From: Auriscalpium vulgare
Taxonomy: Eukaryota; Basidiomycota; Agaricomycetes; Russulales; Auriscalpiaceae
DNA: 64,000 nt
Assembly (NCBI GenBank): GCA_019915015.1
Contig: JAHBBC010000013.1
Location: 558,001 to 622,000 of the forward strand
Direction: 5' to 3'
In this document: one piece after another, positions 23,850 to 34,074 of the stretch
How positions within the stretch are numbered: the first letter of the stretch is position 1
How the letters are laid out: every line of letters starts with the position of its first letter
Notes under the pieces: generated by a model
Told to the model about the DNA's origin: nothing
The model's database searches: none
The model's input: the letters and a program-made list of their open reading frames with translations, nothing else
Program-made: the position numbers and the translations under genes

Positions 23850-24293
23850 TTACCGCATTCCCAAGTGCTGAACAAGTTCCTGGTGATGCGGCTTAGGTAG
23901 TGCTTTTGTAAATACGTCTGCGAGATTGTCGAGGGTCGCGCAGTATTCAACTGACACTTCGTTAGAAGTAATACAGTCTCGAATGAAATGATGCCGGATG
24001 TCGATATGCTTGCTCCGGGCGTGAAAAGTCTGATTCTGCGAAAATTTGATGGTGCCCTGGTTATCGACGTTGATTTGCGTCGGCTCGTCCATGGGCGCGC
24101 CTAATTCCCTGAGGAATCTGCGAATCCAGATCGTTTCGCGTGCCGCATGGCTCAGGGCCATGTACTCTGCTTCCATACTGGATATGGCAACTGTCGGTTG
24201 CTTCTTCGAACTCCAAGAGATCGGGCCTCCCGCGATCTTGAAGACGTAACCGGAAGTTGACCTCCTGTCATCCAAATTTCCCCCAATCGGCAT
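23850..24293 (-). CDS. Copia RNase H domain, separated from RT by a one-base shift
   Basis: The frame contains [59 protein letters not shown] and [12 protein letters not shown], the signature blocks of copia RNase H. Its catalytic acidic residues lie in MEAEY and VDNQG. The reverse-transcriptase frame stops at 24268 after DADWG, so the two frames overlap and differ by one base in a run of G. The domain would be fused to reverse transcriptase in an intact element. Confidence 0.9.
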   Translation of the reverse strand: MPIGGNLDDRRSTSGYVFKIAGGPISWSSKKQPTVAISSMEAEYMALSHAARETIWIRRFLRELGAPMDEPTQINVDNQGTIKFSQNQTFHARSKHIDIRHHFIRDCITSNEVSVEYCATLDNLADVFTKALPKPHHQELVQHLGMR

Positions 24294-25653
24294 CCGAGTA
24301 AGCCTCGAGGCTGGTAATTATGCCTCGCTTCTCCGTGGTTTCTCCGCCGTACACGATTCCCAAGTCCTCCGTCCCTTTGAGGTAGCGCATGACGCGCTTG
24401 ACTGCTGTCCAGTGCTCGGGACCCGGATTAGAATTAAATTGACTAAGGAATTGCACTGCGAATGCAATGTCAGGGCGAGTGCCGATTGCAGGATACATGA
24501 GAGATCCGATCGCCGATTGATAATTGGATCGGAATGATGTCTCCGCTATCTCCGTAACCTTCGTGAGCTTCACGTTGTGGTCCAGAGGTGTTGCGACTGG
24601 TGTCGCGTTGGGCATCCCGAAGCGCTCGAGTATGCGCCGAATGAATGATTTCTGTGAGATCTTCAGTGTGCCTTGCTTGCGATCTCGAATGACTTCGAGC
24701 CCGACGACTTGTCGGATCTCGCCGAGATCTGAGATCTCGAATTTCGATTTGAGCTCTTCTTTGATGGTGCGCATAGCTTCCGTGCCTGTTGCTAGAATTG
24801 GCATATCATCAACATGCACTGCCACGATCCACAGATCGTTGCCTTGCTGTCTGATGTATACACACTGGTCCGAGAACAGTCGAGTGAACCCTAGCTCCGC
24901 AAAAATTGCGTCGAGTAGATCGTTCCAGACTCGGCCAGCTTGCTTGAGCCCGTAAATAGATTTGAGTAGCTGCAGTACTCGTCCCGTCCCGTCGTCGTAT
25001 CCCGGCGGCTGTTTCATATAGATTTCTTCTTTGAGCTCGCCGTTTAGATAAGCGCCGACGACGTCAACAACGTGAATCTCGAGATCATATTTGGCGCCGA
25101 TCGCGAATAGCATTCGCAAAGTCTCCAGTCGTACCACAGGGGAATATGTTTCGAAGAAATCGATTCCCGGTATCTGTGAGAACCCCTGTGCGACCAGACG
25201 TGCTTTGTATTTTATTATGTTGCCATCCGTGTCGCGTTTCGTACGTAGCACCCATTTGCAGCCAACTGGATCGCGATCTGCAGGAAGCTCGACTTTGACG
25301 TAAGTGCCTAGCTTTTCCAGCTGTCCGAGTTCCCGTTCGATCGCTTCTTTCCATTTTGGCCAATCAGGCCGCGTCATTGCTTCTTTGATATCCACGGGAT
25401 CGTCGTTTACTAGTGATCCCGTCATGAGCACATATTCCTCGTGCTCGTCCTCTTCTTCCTCTGCGGCTTTGTCAACTGCAACGGGCGCCTGGTCCGTGGG
25501 TACGTGATGTTTCCATTCGCGTGGTCCGCGTGCTGCTGGATTATTCAGCAGGCGAAAGTTTGTTGGTGCGTGTTGCGCAATCCGCGTGCTCGGTGCTCGG
25601 GGCGTCGGAATTTTCGAAGGTGTCGGCGCTTTGGGCGCTTCGGCCGGCGGCAC
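24268..25653 (-). CDS. Copia reverse transcriptase domain
   Basis: Contains the copia reverse-transcriptase blocks: [91 protein letters not shown] and the catalytic HVDDM (commonly YVDDM), then [18 protein letters not shown] and [18 protein letters not shown]. The active-site aspartate pair is present. It begins in the Pro-rich spacer after integrase and ends at a one-base shift before RNase H. Confidence 0.93.
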   Translation of the reverse strand: MPPAEAPKAPTPSKIPTPRAPSTRIAQHAPTNFRLLNNPAARGPREWKHHVPTDQAPVAVDKAAEEEEDEHEEYVLMTGSLVNDDPVDIKEAMTRPDWPKWKEAIERELGQLEKLGTYVKVELPADRDPVGCKWVLRTKRDTDGNIIKYKARLVAQGFSQIPGIDFFETYSPVVRLETLRMLFAIGAKYDLEIHVVDVVGAYLNGELKEEIYMKQPPGYDDGTGRVLQLLKSIYGLKQAGRVWNDLLDAIFAELGFTRLFSDQCVYIRQQGNDLWIVAVHVDDMPILATGTEAMRTIKEELKSKFEISDLGEIRQVVGLEVIRDRKQGTLKISQKSFIRRILERFGMPNATPVATPLDHNVKLTKVTEIAETSFRSNYQSAIGSLMYPAIGTRPDIAFAVQFLSQFNSNPGPEHWTAVKRVMRYLKGTEDLGIVYGGETTEKRGIITSLEAYSDADWGKFG

Positions 25654-26932
25654 CGTTTCTCCCCTTTCTCCCCCTTGCCCCGCAGTCGGCTCGCTTTTTC
25701 CTGCCTCTGCGTCTTTCTCCCCTCGAGCCGCGCAGGGGCCTCGAGTATGTGTTCTTCCCCAGTGCCCATAGTGATAGTTTTTTCTTCTTCAAATATAATA
25801 TTTCTTGAAGTTTGAACTTGCCGGGTTTGTGGGTTGTAGTACCTCCAGGCACGCGAATTGTCCGAGAGGCCGACAAATAACATGTCGCGCGACTTTGATT
25901 CCAATTTTCCTTGCTGCCCATCCTGCTGCAGTACCCAGCAACGCGTGCCGAATTCTCGTAACAACGATACGTCCGGTTTCTTCCCCAGAAGATCTCATCG
26001 GGTGTTTTCCCATCGGGTAAGGCGCGCGTGGGAGACCGGTTTTTCAGGTACGTTGCGTAGGCTACTGCTTCGGGCCATAGGTACTTGGGTAAATCGTGCG
26101 CCAATAGCATTGCGCGCGCGTGCTCGACCAACGTTCGGTTGAGTCGTTCCGCAATTCCATTCTGTGCGGAAGAGTGGGGTGCCGTGAGTTCCAATTTGAT
26201 GCCGTTCTCTAAGAGGAATTTCAAAATTCCCTCGTTGAGATACTCGCGCCCATTGTCGATGCGAAAACGCTTCATCTTGCGTCCCGCCTGCGTCTCGATG
26301 TAGCTCTTGTAGTACTTCAGCTTTTCGAGTACGCCAGTTTTCCCTTTGAGAAAATGAACCATCGAGCGGCGCGACTTTCCGTCTGTGAATGACACGTAAT
26401 AGAATTCGCCTCGGATTCCGCGCGTTCGGGCCGGTCCCCATAAGTCTGAAACGGTGAGGTCACCGATCTCCGCGATCTTCGTATCAGATTCTTTTGGAAA
26501 TGGTGTGACATGCTGTTTAGCCTGGATGCACGCTGTGCATTGCTCTTCCGGCGCGCTCCCTTCGTCGACATTCATCCCCTCCACCATATTTTTCGATTTT
26601 AGCATTTTTATCGAACCCATATTGAGGTGGCCGAAGATTCTGTGCCAGGAGTCCCAACTTCGGGCATTGCCGGATACCAGCGCCATTTCGGGAAAAGCGC
26701 CCGAGCCGGGCTTCAGGTCCATGATGTACATACGACCGACTTTTCTCCCTTTAGCGATATTCGTTCCCGCGCGTGTTCGGATCATTAGGTAATCGTTTTC
26801 GAACGTCACCTGCATGCTGTTTTCGGTGATGCGTGGGATCGAGACCAGGTTTGCTACAGCGAGTGGTGCGTGTATCGCGTCCCGCAAGACGCCCTGCACC
26901 GACTTTCCTTCAACTTGAAAAGTGACTGGCAC
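25541..26932 (-). CDS. Copia integrase region, frame shifts near 25990
   Basis: Includes the GAG_pre-integrase zinc-binding segment (WHRIFGHLNMGSIKML, EEQCTACIQAKQHV) and the DDE core: DLTVSDLWGPA, RFRIDNGREYLNEGI and PHSSAQNGIAERLNRTLVEH. Beyond EIFWG the correct reading moves one frame, where LLREFGTRCWVLQQ and the R(D)MLFVGLS region continue to about 25690. The last codons of the listed frame are therefore out of frame. Catalytic acidic residues are all present. Confidence 0.9.
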   Translation of the reverse strand: MPVTFQVEGKSVQGVLRDAIHAPLAVANLVSIPRITENSMQVTFENDYLMIRTRAGTNIAKGRKVGRMYIMDLKPGSGAFPEMALVSGNARSWDSWHRIFGHLNMGSIKMLKSKNMVEGMNVDEGSAPEEQCTACIQAKQHVTPFPKESDTKIAEIGDLTVSDLWGPARTRGIRGEFYYVSFTDGKSRRSMVHFLKGKTGVLEKLKYYKSYIETQAGRKMKRFRIDNGREYLNEGILKFLLENGIKLELTAPHSSAQNGIAERLNRTLVEHARAMLLAHDLPKYLWPEAVAYATYLKNRSPTRALPDGKTPDEIFWGRNRTYRCYENSARVAGYCSRMGSKENWNQSRATCYLSASRTIRVPGGTTTHKPGKFKLQEILYLKKKKLSLWALGKNTYSRPLRGSRGERRRGRKKRADCGARGRKGRNGAAGRSAQSADTFENSDAPSTEHADCATRTNKLSPAE

Positions 26933-26967
26933 GTCACCGCGGCCAAGGGCCGCGATGGAGTGATTCC

Positions 26968-27960
26968 CTACGCCCCGAACAATGTCCCGGGCGTATCTCT
27001 GTAAGAGGAAAAATGCGAGCGCTCTCGCACGATGTGTGACGTGGCTGCCGAGTCGGCGAGCCAGAGCGGCGGTCCGGCGCGATTGGTAAGCGAGTTCTCT
27101 GATGCGAAGGCGTATTCTTCTTTCTTCGGCGCTTCCTGCGCCGTGTTTGCCTGCGCTGTGTTCCCCCCTCCGCCGTTCTGCCTGCCCGTCCCGTTGTCAC
27201 GTTTGCTCGAGCGGCAGTCTGCTTTCATGTGCCCTTTTTTCCCGCACGCGTAGCATGTAATATTGCGTGTGTCGAACTTCTTCTTTCCTTTGTAGGCCGC
27301 AAGCGCCGTGTCAGATGATGGCTTCTCGGCTTTCTCCTTTTGGCGCTTGGTTTCTTCGAGAATACGAGATATGACTGTGCCGGATTTCCCGAGGGCTGTG
27401 CGATCTATTGACCGTATGTAAGGGTCCCAAGACTCTGGCAACGACGTCAGCAACGCCATGCCGAAATCTTCGTCTGAGATCTGATGTCCCAGTGAGTGCA
27501 GATCGCTCTGCAGTCCGCGCATCTTCCTGATGTGCTCCTCGACGTCTGCGCCTTCCGCGCATTCGGCTCTGAAGAAATTTCGCCTCGCGAGTACGAGCCC
27601 CAGCGTTCCTTTCGGCTGGTACAACTCCTCGAGTATGCTCCACGCGGCGGCGGCTTCTTTCTCGTCCCGAACGTATACCAGCAGCGGGTCTGCGACCCGC
27701 AGCCGAATTGCCGACAGCGCCTGTCGACTCTTCTTTGTCCAGACCCTGATCTTCTCGTCAGCGGCTTCTTGCACTTTGGCATCCGCTCCTGTCGCTGCCG
27801 CGGCAGGTTTCTTCGCCGTCCCGTCGACATAATCCCACAGGTCCGCATTGGTAAGTAGATCTTCGATCTTCATACGCCATACGGCGTAATTCTCGGTGCC
27901 CCGCAAGGCATCGATCCGGACTGTGTTGTACGTGCCGCTGCCGTACGTGTTGTCTGACAT
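26968..27960 (-). CDS. Copia gag with zinc knuckle, and protease start
   Basis: Starts MSDNTYGSGTYNTVRIDALR. The capsid region includes NYAVWRMKIEDLLTNADLWD, and the zinc knuckle CYACGKKGHMKADC is canonical CCHC. The protease motif LADSAATSHIV comes near the end, with Asp-Ser-Ala as active site. The frame stops at 26968, and the protease C-terminus (VGNHSIAALGRGD) is found one frame over, so a one-base shift lies near 26985. Confidence 0.93.
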   Translation of the reverse strand: MSDNTYGSGTYNTVRIDALRGTENYAVWRMKIEDLLTNADLWDYVDGTAKKPAAAATGADAKVQEAADEKIRVWTKKSRQALSAIRLRVADPLLVYVRDEKEAAAAWSILEELYQPKGTLGLVLARRNFFRAECAEGADVEEHIRKMRGLQSDLHSLGHQISDEDFGMALLTSLPESWDPYIRSIDRTALGKSGTVISRILEETKRQKEKAEKPSSDTALAAYKGKKKFDTRNITCYACGKKGHMKADCRSSKRDNGTGRQNGGGGNTAQANTAQEAPKKEEYAFASENSLTNRAGPPLWLADSAATSHIVRERSHFSSYRDTPGTLFGA

Positions 27961-28029
27961 GGGTGGGAAGATTTCGGGGGTGATAGATAGGGCTGGTAGA
28001 TAGTGACTGTATGTGATCAGTTAAGGGCA

Positions 28030-28041
28030 GGGCCCATAACC
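28030..28041 (-). other. Primer-binding site of the copia element
   Basis: Directly inside the 5' LTR the minus strand reads GGTTATGGGCCC. It contains ATG in the position of a CAU anticodon complement, as in copia elements primed by an initiator-Met tRNA half molecule. The tRNA itself is not in this window. Confidence 0.6.
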
Positions 28042-28239
28042 TGTAGAATAAACAAGTAGAGAGCGAGTAAAATAGAGAATAAGATTGATTTATTCCGGCT
28101 CCTGAACGCGAGCCTTTATACCTAAGTACAAGACTACTGGAATATTCCTATGACTAGGAATTCGCTTATCTACTGTACTTAGTAATCTAATCTAGTATGT
28201 TCGGGAGTCGCCGAGTGGCTTCTCCCACTAACTACAACA
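28042..28239 (-). repeat. 5' LTR of the copia element
   Basis: 198 bases, identical by eye to 23634-23831. The promoter for the element's transcript is expected here. Confidence 0.95.
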
Positions 28240-28594
28240 CGTTTCATGTCCTCCAGCCCCCTTGTAATGTGACAGTATCAATCCAAACAGACTTGAAACC
28301 CCCGGTGACGGGTCTGGAGGCGCGTTGGGGCAGGTGGGTCGTTCGTCGGACGGCCAGGATGCGCAAGGGCTGTGCATGGCAGTGCTGTGATGCGACTGGG
28401 CCTATACAGCCGTAAGGTCGGCAACGGAGACTAAGGTTGATAGGATACAATCTTGTCAGGCACCAACAAACGCGGAGAGACTGCTCACCAGCCGACATTG
28501 GGACGCCTGATCGAAGCAAAAGCGATGAAGGATAGACGCTGGTCGCTGTGTGGCTGCGTGGCAACGTCAGGTTAAACTTCACGTGCCCGGCGCC
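28240..28594. other. Spacer between the copia and hAT elements
   Basis: Starts with the right copy of the CGTTT duplication. No gene is recognised. Confidence 0.5.
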
Positions 28595-28602
28595 GTGTTG
28601 GA

Positions 28603-28622
28603 TAGTGTTGCGGGAAAAACCT
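28603..28622 (+). repeat. Left terminal inverted repeat of the hAT element
   Basis: TAGTGTTGCGGGAAAAACCT; pairs with 33911-33930 at 19 of 20 positions. Confidence 0.93.
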
Positions 28623-28981
28623 CTGGCCAGTATCCCCCCGGTAAGGTACCGGTGGCGCTCCTAGCCGGGGAGGTATCAAACCGGTACCGTACCAGGGAAA
28701 TAGTCACGTGATGTTTAGTTCCCACGCAGTAGCAGCTCGATTTTCGCGTACACACGAGGATTTGGAATGGTTTCAATGCATCAGATGAAGATTTAGCAGT
28801 GTATGTATCCATAGCCAAATTGCCAGAGCTTAGCCGTAGGTGCCCCGACCTGTACGAATTCGCTGCTGCCTGCTACACAAGTGTCATGATTTGTCAGCAG
28901 ACGCGGCTTTTGCAAGGCTGCCGCAGCACTCGAGCGTACATTGTAACAACGCGTACAATACATACTGAAACCTCGGGAGGC

Positions 28982-31900
28982 TTATTGAAACAAGGCATCT
29001 GTGCTGAAATCATTGTCCTCTTCATCAGAATCTGGTATGCTCTCGTCCCTAGCCTGACCTGCACTGACTCCGACAGCAGGGTTCCGACGTGCAGGAAGCT
29101 GAGCTTCCTCCGCGAGGACATCAGATAAAATTGCAGACCTCAGGTTGATGTGAGGCATCTTGATGAAAGCATTGGCAGGTTCGTACGGTTCTGCCAGGTC
29201 TTCACCTTGAACGTCATTGTCGTCATTGTCGTCTTCTTCGTCCGACATCGGTGCGGGTGCGTTTTCTGAAGAGGGGAATACCTTCTTTTCGATGTTGTAG
29301 AACTTGACCGAAGGGAATTGATTAGTGTGCGCGCGCACCTGCTCGAATGGTTGGAACACTGTGTACTTCAATAAAGAACGGAGGTTGCTTACCTTGCTCT
29401 TAGACATGTGGTACTGTCGGACTTGAGTCATTGCAGACATGTTATGCACGGATAGCCGATTCCTATGCTTTGGAGTAAGCCATGTGAATGTAGAGCCAGT
29501 CCGTTCATCGGGCATGGAGTTGACTCGGACGGAATACAGTTTGATAGCGAGATGCTATTCATGACAGCATCAGTCGGCAGCGCTCGGTGAATCATACGGA
29601 CACGAACACGTACCGGAAGGATGTGCACATTATCAGAGCCAACACGGCCCTTCCACCACTTAAGGACCGCCTGCGGAACCGTATCGTCGAGCGGATGATC
29701 GAATGGGAACTGGTGTCGAGCATAGGCTAGAGTTTCCCTGTGAAGTTGGGCTGTAAATGATTTCCCTTTTTTTGCCCACTTCAAGAATGCCTTCTTATGG
29801 CCATGAACGATCTCTTTCTCTCCGATGTTGGCTAAGAAGCGGACAACGGACTCGAAAATTGATGGATGCCGAACACCAATGAGTGTCACCTTCTCGCCTT
29901 CCGGTAGCCACAGGTCCGACGTGATAAGATCTGATTGATGCACACATAAGACAGCGACGAGATGCAAGCAAAAGAATGGCTCTAACCAGGGTTCAGATAT
30001 GCTGCAGCAAGGTATGCATTATTAGCTATGTTGCCATCCAGAAAGAGTTGGCGATGTCGCGCATTGAGGATGCCGCGGATGGCGTTCGCGACCTCAGCGT
30101 CAAAATACAGCCTAGGATTTTGAAAGGCGTCCTCTGTTGCACGAATAACAGCATGCCAGAATATATAGACGTCGGCAGCAGTCGCCTCCAGAGCCTCCAG
30201 GCAGGCTAATGCCTTTGTTGCAGGCAAAGTGGCCGCGATGAACTGGAGAGACCAGACTCGAACTTGAATGTCTGGTGATCATCCGGTGCAGGCTGAAAAT
30301 ACTCAGCAATTTCCTGCGAATGTTGTCAGCAAGTCATTTCGTCTAGTCGATCCATCAATTGTACCTCATAAAGTCCGTTAGGCGATTCACGGATGACTTT
30401 CTTGATCGCAGCTGAGGACCGATGGACAGAGCGAGCAGAGAGCGGGATTGTTGCGAATCTCGTCTTTCCGATAGCCTCCAGGCCGCGTCCTGTCTTTAGT
30501 TTTTCACGAGCTTTCTTGAGGGCTGCATGTCCAGCGTGCGAGGTATGAAATAATGTTATTGTCTGCCGCACCACACGGATGATCTGGTTGCGGATTAGAT
30601 CTGATTAATGCTGGTAGTGTGGACGTTTGCGCACCGGTTTGAAAACATCAATGAGATTAATCTCAAGGATTGTGCGATTCAAGTGATGGCAAACATCCGC
30701 AAGATTGAGCGCAGTGGGCATGAGGGCCAGAATTGCAATGGAACGCGAGGCTCGCGTGTTACCCGTGCTATCACATGTCAGGCCGGAAAACCTGGACGGA
30801 CCGATGGCATTGACAATCTGCGCGAAGTTGTTAGAAATTGCTGAAGTAGTTAAGTTCCAATGCCCACGCACCGGACTTGCGACATTCTCAACAATCCAAG
30901 GTGCAGTGTGCGACTCGGAAGTTGCCTCCCGTGTGTCCATCAAGTATACTTCACGGTCTGAGGTCGAGACGTGTACAGTCCAGTAGGACTCACGACCTGT
31001 CGAAGTTCCGCCGTCATAGGAGAGAGTGAGGTCTTCCTGACCTTGCAGATACTTGAGTTGCTCCCGGCGGACCCACGATGCTTCGTTTACGATGCCTTCA
31101 TATTCGAGCTTGTCTCTGGTTGAAGGTGCATATGATGGTAAGGCAATCTCAAGCATCTCCTTCCACTCCGGGCGCGAGACGATATATGTTGGCAAACCCG
31201 CGACGCATATGAGTTTAAGAATGGCAAGGTCGAGCTTTCTGTGACGCTCGAGCTTCCCAAGCGCCTTTGCTTGCCGAAAGAACGCATGTGTCGCGGCGCC
31301 TGCATCTTGCTTCTCCCCATCTTGTCCAATTCCATCTTGAGCTCCTAGTTCCTTCGCAACCATCATGGATCCTTTCGAATTGGTGAGCTCCTGGACCTGC
31401 GCAGACAGTGCCTTTCCAGCTGAATGTATGTGCACTTTCTCCCGCAGCTCTGAGGACAGCTTGGGGCAGTCCTTTGCATGACGAACGACTCGGATCAACG
31501 CTCGATGTCGGAAAGTATGATGGCAAGGGTTATCAGGACCTCCGACACAGCGCCAGAGCAGCGTAGTTGGATTGTCGCGGCGATAGCAAGCCTCGGTGAG
31601 AGCGTCCATCAGAGGATCCGGCGGCCGTCCTCCCCGGCGCGCATCCTTCTTCGGCTGCACCCATTTGACAAGGTCACCAGGGTTAAGCTCAATCTCCATG
31701 TCGCTCCCATCTTCTTCCCCCATCTCGTTCACATACGGAGCTGCGCCGTCCGCAACTCCTTCGGCATCTGATTTCTGTTCATCGAGCTGCTGGTCTTGCA
31801 GTACCGGTGAACTACTAGGCTGCTTGTGCGTAGCGACTGTGTTTCCGCCCGAACGCTTTGCAACCTGTAAGCAAAGCTTCTGTTACTTACTGCTGTCGCG

Positions 31901-33498
31901 CGCTGACAACCTCTTTGGGCACTTACAGTTGACGTTCCAGCAATATGCAGATTCAACGGCGCCGGTTTGAAGACCTCGTCCCACTGCTGCTTGCTCCCCG
32001 CATTGCCGGAACTCTCCGCCGGTTCCTTTCCTTTCGAAGCGGCATTTTTCTTCGTGCGTTTGGCTGGCACGGTGAGTGGCGTGACATTGGTGGCTACACT
32101 CAGTCGCCTCTTAACGACGCCTTCTAGACTCAATAACTGCGGCTTCGTGAACGCCGATGTGTGCGCACTTGCCCGTATAAGCATGCCAGGCGCTAGCATA
32201 TTGGACTTGTATTTGAGACTGTCCTGCACTGTCGGTGAGTCGAGTCCGCAAGTAAGTGAAGCTGAGCGCGCACTGACCATGTCACGTAGGTAACACATTA
32301 TGTCAGCAAGGTGTCGAATGCGTTGCACGACACAGTCTGTATCCGAGAGGAGATGGATGTCGTCGGGGATGAGATGGTGAGCAAGAGAATTGTGGCTGAG
32401 GACAGAGCAGGAGAAGCTGTCGAGCTGTGGGGTGCATGGTAACACGTTGAGTGAAAGCGGCCCAGTCGCTCCGTGTTGTCCTAACCACCATTCTATCATC
32501 TCCAACAGCTCGCGGGGCGGCTTCCGTCCAAGAGAATCAGCATAGAAAGCCGTGTGTGGCTCTACGCTGATCGCAACGGACACCCAGTGATTTGTCTCGT
32601 GTACGGCTGCTGGCAAGAGCACATCCGCGCCATCGATCCGCACCCCGATCGTCATTCCAACCTCCTTGAGTGATCCATCTTGCAGCTGCGAGCCAGCCAA
32701 TCGTAGGGGAGTGATGCCGCGCATTGATTGGTAAGATGTTCCGCTAGCATTGAGTCGTGCGCGGTTGCGGTACGTGTCAATGAGCTTGACTGATGCCGCA
32801 CTCGGCAGTATACATGCCGGCTTGCCTTGTCTTTGCAGACGATGACCTAGCAGCATCCCCAGCTGATCCATATGCTCCGCCGCCAGCCAACGCCGACCAC
32901 AGTACGATGTAAGCGTCTTTGGATCGACGCCCATCGTCGTTGGGAGGGGTACGTCCCATGGCCAGTCGTCGAGGAGTGCTGACGTGTCTGCAGCAAGGGA
33001 CTTCACCTCGTCGTTGAGCAAGCCCTCGGTCCAAGTCTTCAACCACGCAGTGGCCAGAGAAAGGCGCGCCTTGGCAGCGAGTATGCGCCGGACCTCGTAC
33101 CAGTAGGTGAGAACCCACATCGGGGTTTTGAGTGTTTGTTGAGTGACCGACTCTTGAACAGGATAGCCCAGGCAAGCATAGCCTGTCTCTAGGGCGGGGA
33201 TGACGCGGTTTTGCAGGATTTCCAACACCTCGGTGTGCGGCGGCATCGGCCTAGAGAGCAGGACCATTGCATTTGCGGCCGTTATGAAGCTTTGGCCCTT
33301 CGAGAAGAGTGTGCTCTGCTGGAGCAGAGACGGCGCGTTCGCCTCCGGTGGGACAGGGAAATTTTGGATATCGGCATTGCGCAGGGCTGGTGTGGGTAGT
33401 AGGACATGTTTAATGTCGTCGGGAATGGGTATTCTTTTGAGGATATCACCCAGAGTTTGAAATGAGTCGATGTCGTGGATGACCTCGTCGTCCGCCAT
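28982..33498 (-). CDS. Ulp1/C48 cysteine protease-BED-hAT transposase fusion
   Basis: Exon 1 (33498-31927, 524 codons) encodes a Ulp1-like protease with the catalytic order His in ETNHWVSVAI, Asp in FYADSLG, Gln and Cys in PQLDSFSCSVL. A 62-nt intron (31865-31926) joins it in phase to exon 2 (31864-30635, 410 codons). Exon 2 carries a BED-like Cys/His segment around CVGGPDNPCHHTF and the hAT core LTLSYDGGTSTGRESYW, SRFSGLTCDSTGNTRASRSI and LNLADVCHHLN. A 51-nt intron leads to IIRVVRQTITLFHTSHAGHA and TRFATIPLSARSVHR. Later exons give KWWKGRVGSDNVHILP and LAIKLYSVRVNS, the hAT dimerisation region, then an acidic tail ending at 28982. Exon edges between 30330 and 29520 are not fully resolved. 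Total about 1,300 residues. Confidence 0.87.
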
Positions 33499-33910
33499 TT
33501 GACAGTTTTGAGGGTTGGCAAAATGTGCTAGGCCAGTGTCGAAGGTGAAGATTGCGCCTCATTTAGTCACTCACTACGGAGTGTAAATGTCGATCACAGC
33601 AACGGGTCGATCATACACACGTTGCTGCATACAACACTCTTGCAACTATCCCATGCCGAGGCGGGATGTGTCTAATACCTCCTTAAACATCCGCGTAGCA
33701 TTGCACAACCACCTTACGACTGCCGGCCATGTCTGCGTGCGAGGCTGCGAGCCTCATGGCTCATGGGCCGGCGCCGGGCGCCGGAGGGGCCGACACACAT
33801 CACGTGCTGGAGGTATTGTACCGGGTATATTGGGGCCCAGGGCAGGGCAGGTATGGTACCGGTACTATACAGGTACATTACCGGGGAAAAACGTTTTCGG
33901 GGAAAAACTC

Positions 33911-33930
33911 AGGTTTTTCCCGCAACGCTA
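33911..33930 (-). repeat. Right terminal inverted repeat of the hAT element
   Basis: Its reverse complement reads TAGCGTTGCGGGAAAAACCT. It is followed directly by the GTGTTGGA duplication. Confidence 0.93.
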
Positions 33931-34074
33931 GTGTTGGACCTTGGTGCACGAGACATGGTCATGTATAGTGTGCAAAATTACGCAGTTGCAAGAGCCTACA
34001 AGGTAACGACTAAAGTTGTATGAAACAAGTAAATGATCCAACCCAATAACAAAACCGCAGATACCACATGGCAT

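Larger units (their letters stand above)
23634..28239 (-). mobile_element. Ty1/copia LTR retrotransposon, full length, minus strand
   Basis: The element is 4,606 bases long. Two LTRs of 198 bases read identically and begin TGT and end ACA. The 5-bp duplication CGTTT flanks both ends (23629-23633 and 28240-28244). On the minus strand the order is gag-protease, integrase, reverse transcriptase, RNase H, which is the copia order. A primer-binding site adjoins the upstream LTR and a purine tract adjoins the downstream LTR. Identical LTRs imply a recent insertion, yet the polyprotein frame is broken by four single-base shifts. Confidence 0.96.
28603..33930 (-). mobile_element. hAT-type DNA transposon carrying a Ulp1 protease-transposase fusion
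   Basis: 5,328 bases. The left end reads TAGTGTTGCGGGAAAAACCT and the inverted right end reads TAGCGTTGCGGGAAAAACCT, 19 of 20 matching. The 8-bp duplication GTGTTGGA lies at 28595-28602 and 33931-33938. An 8-bp duplication is the hAT hallmark. Subterminal GGTACCGGT-like motifs occur near both ends. One spliced gene on the minus strand fills the element. Intact ends with an exact target duplication argue for a recent insertion. Confidence 0.95.

Noticed and set aside
28603..33930. Assignment of the Ulp1-containing element to KDZ or Mutator-like elements
   Set aside because: The transposase has the hAT core and dimerisation region, and the target duplication is 8 bp, which fits hAT.
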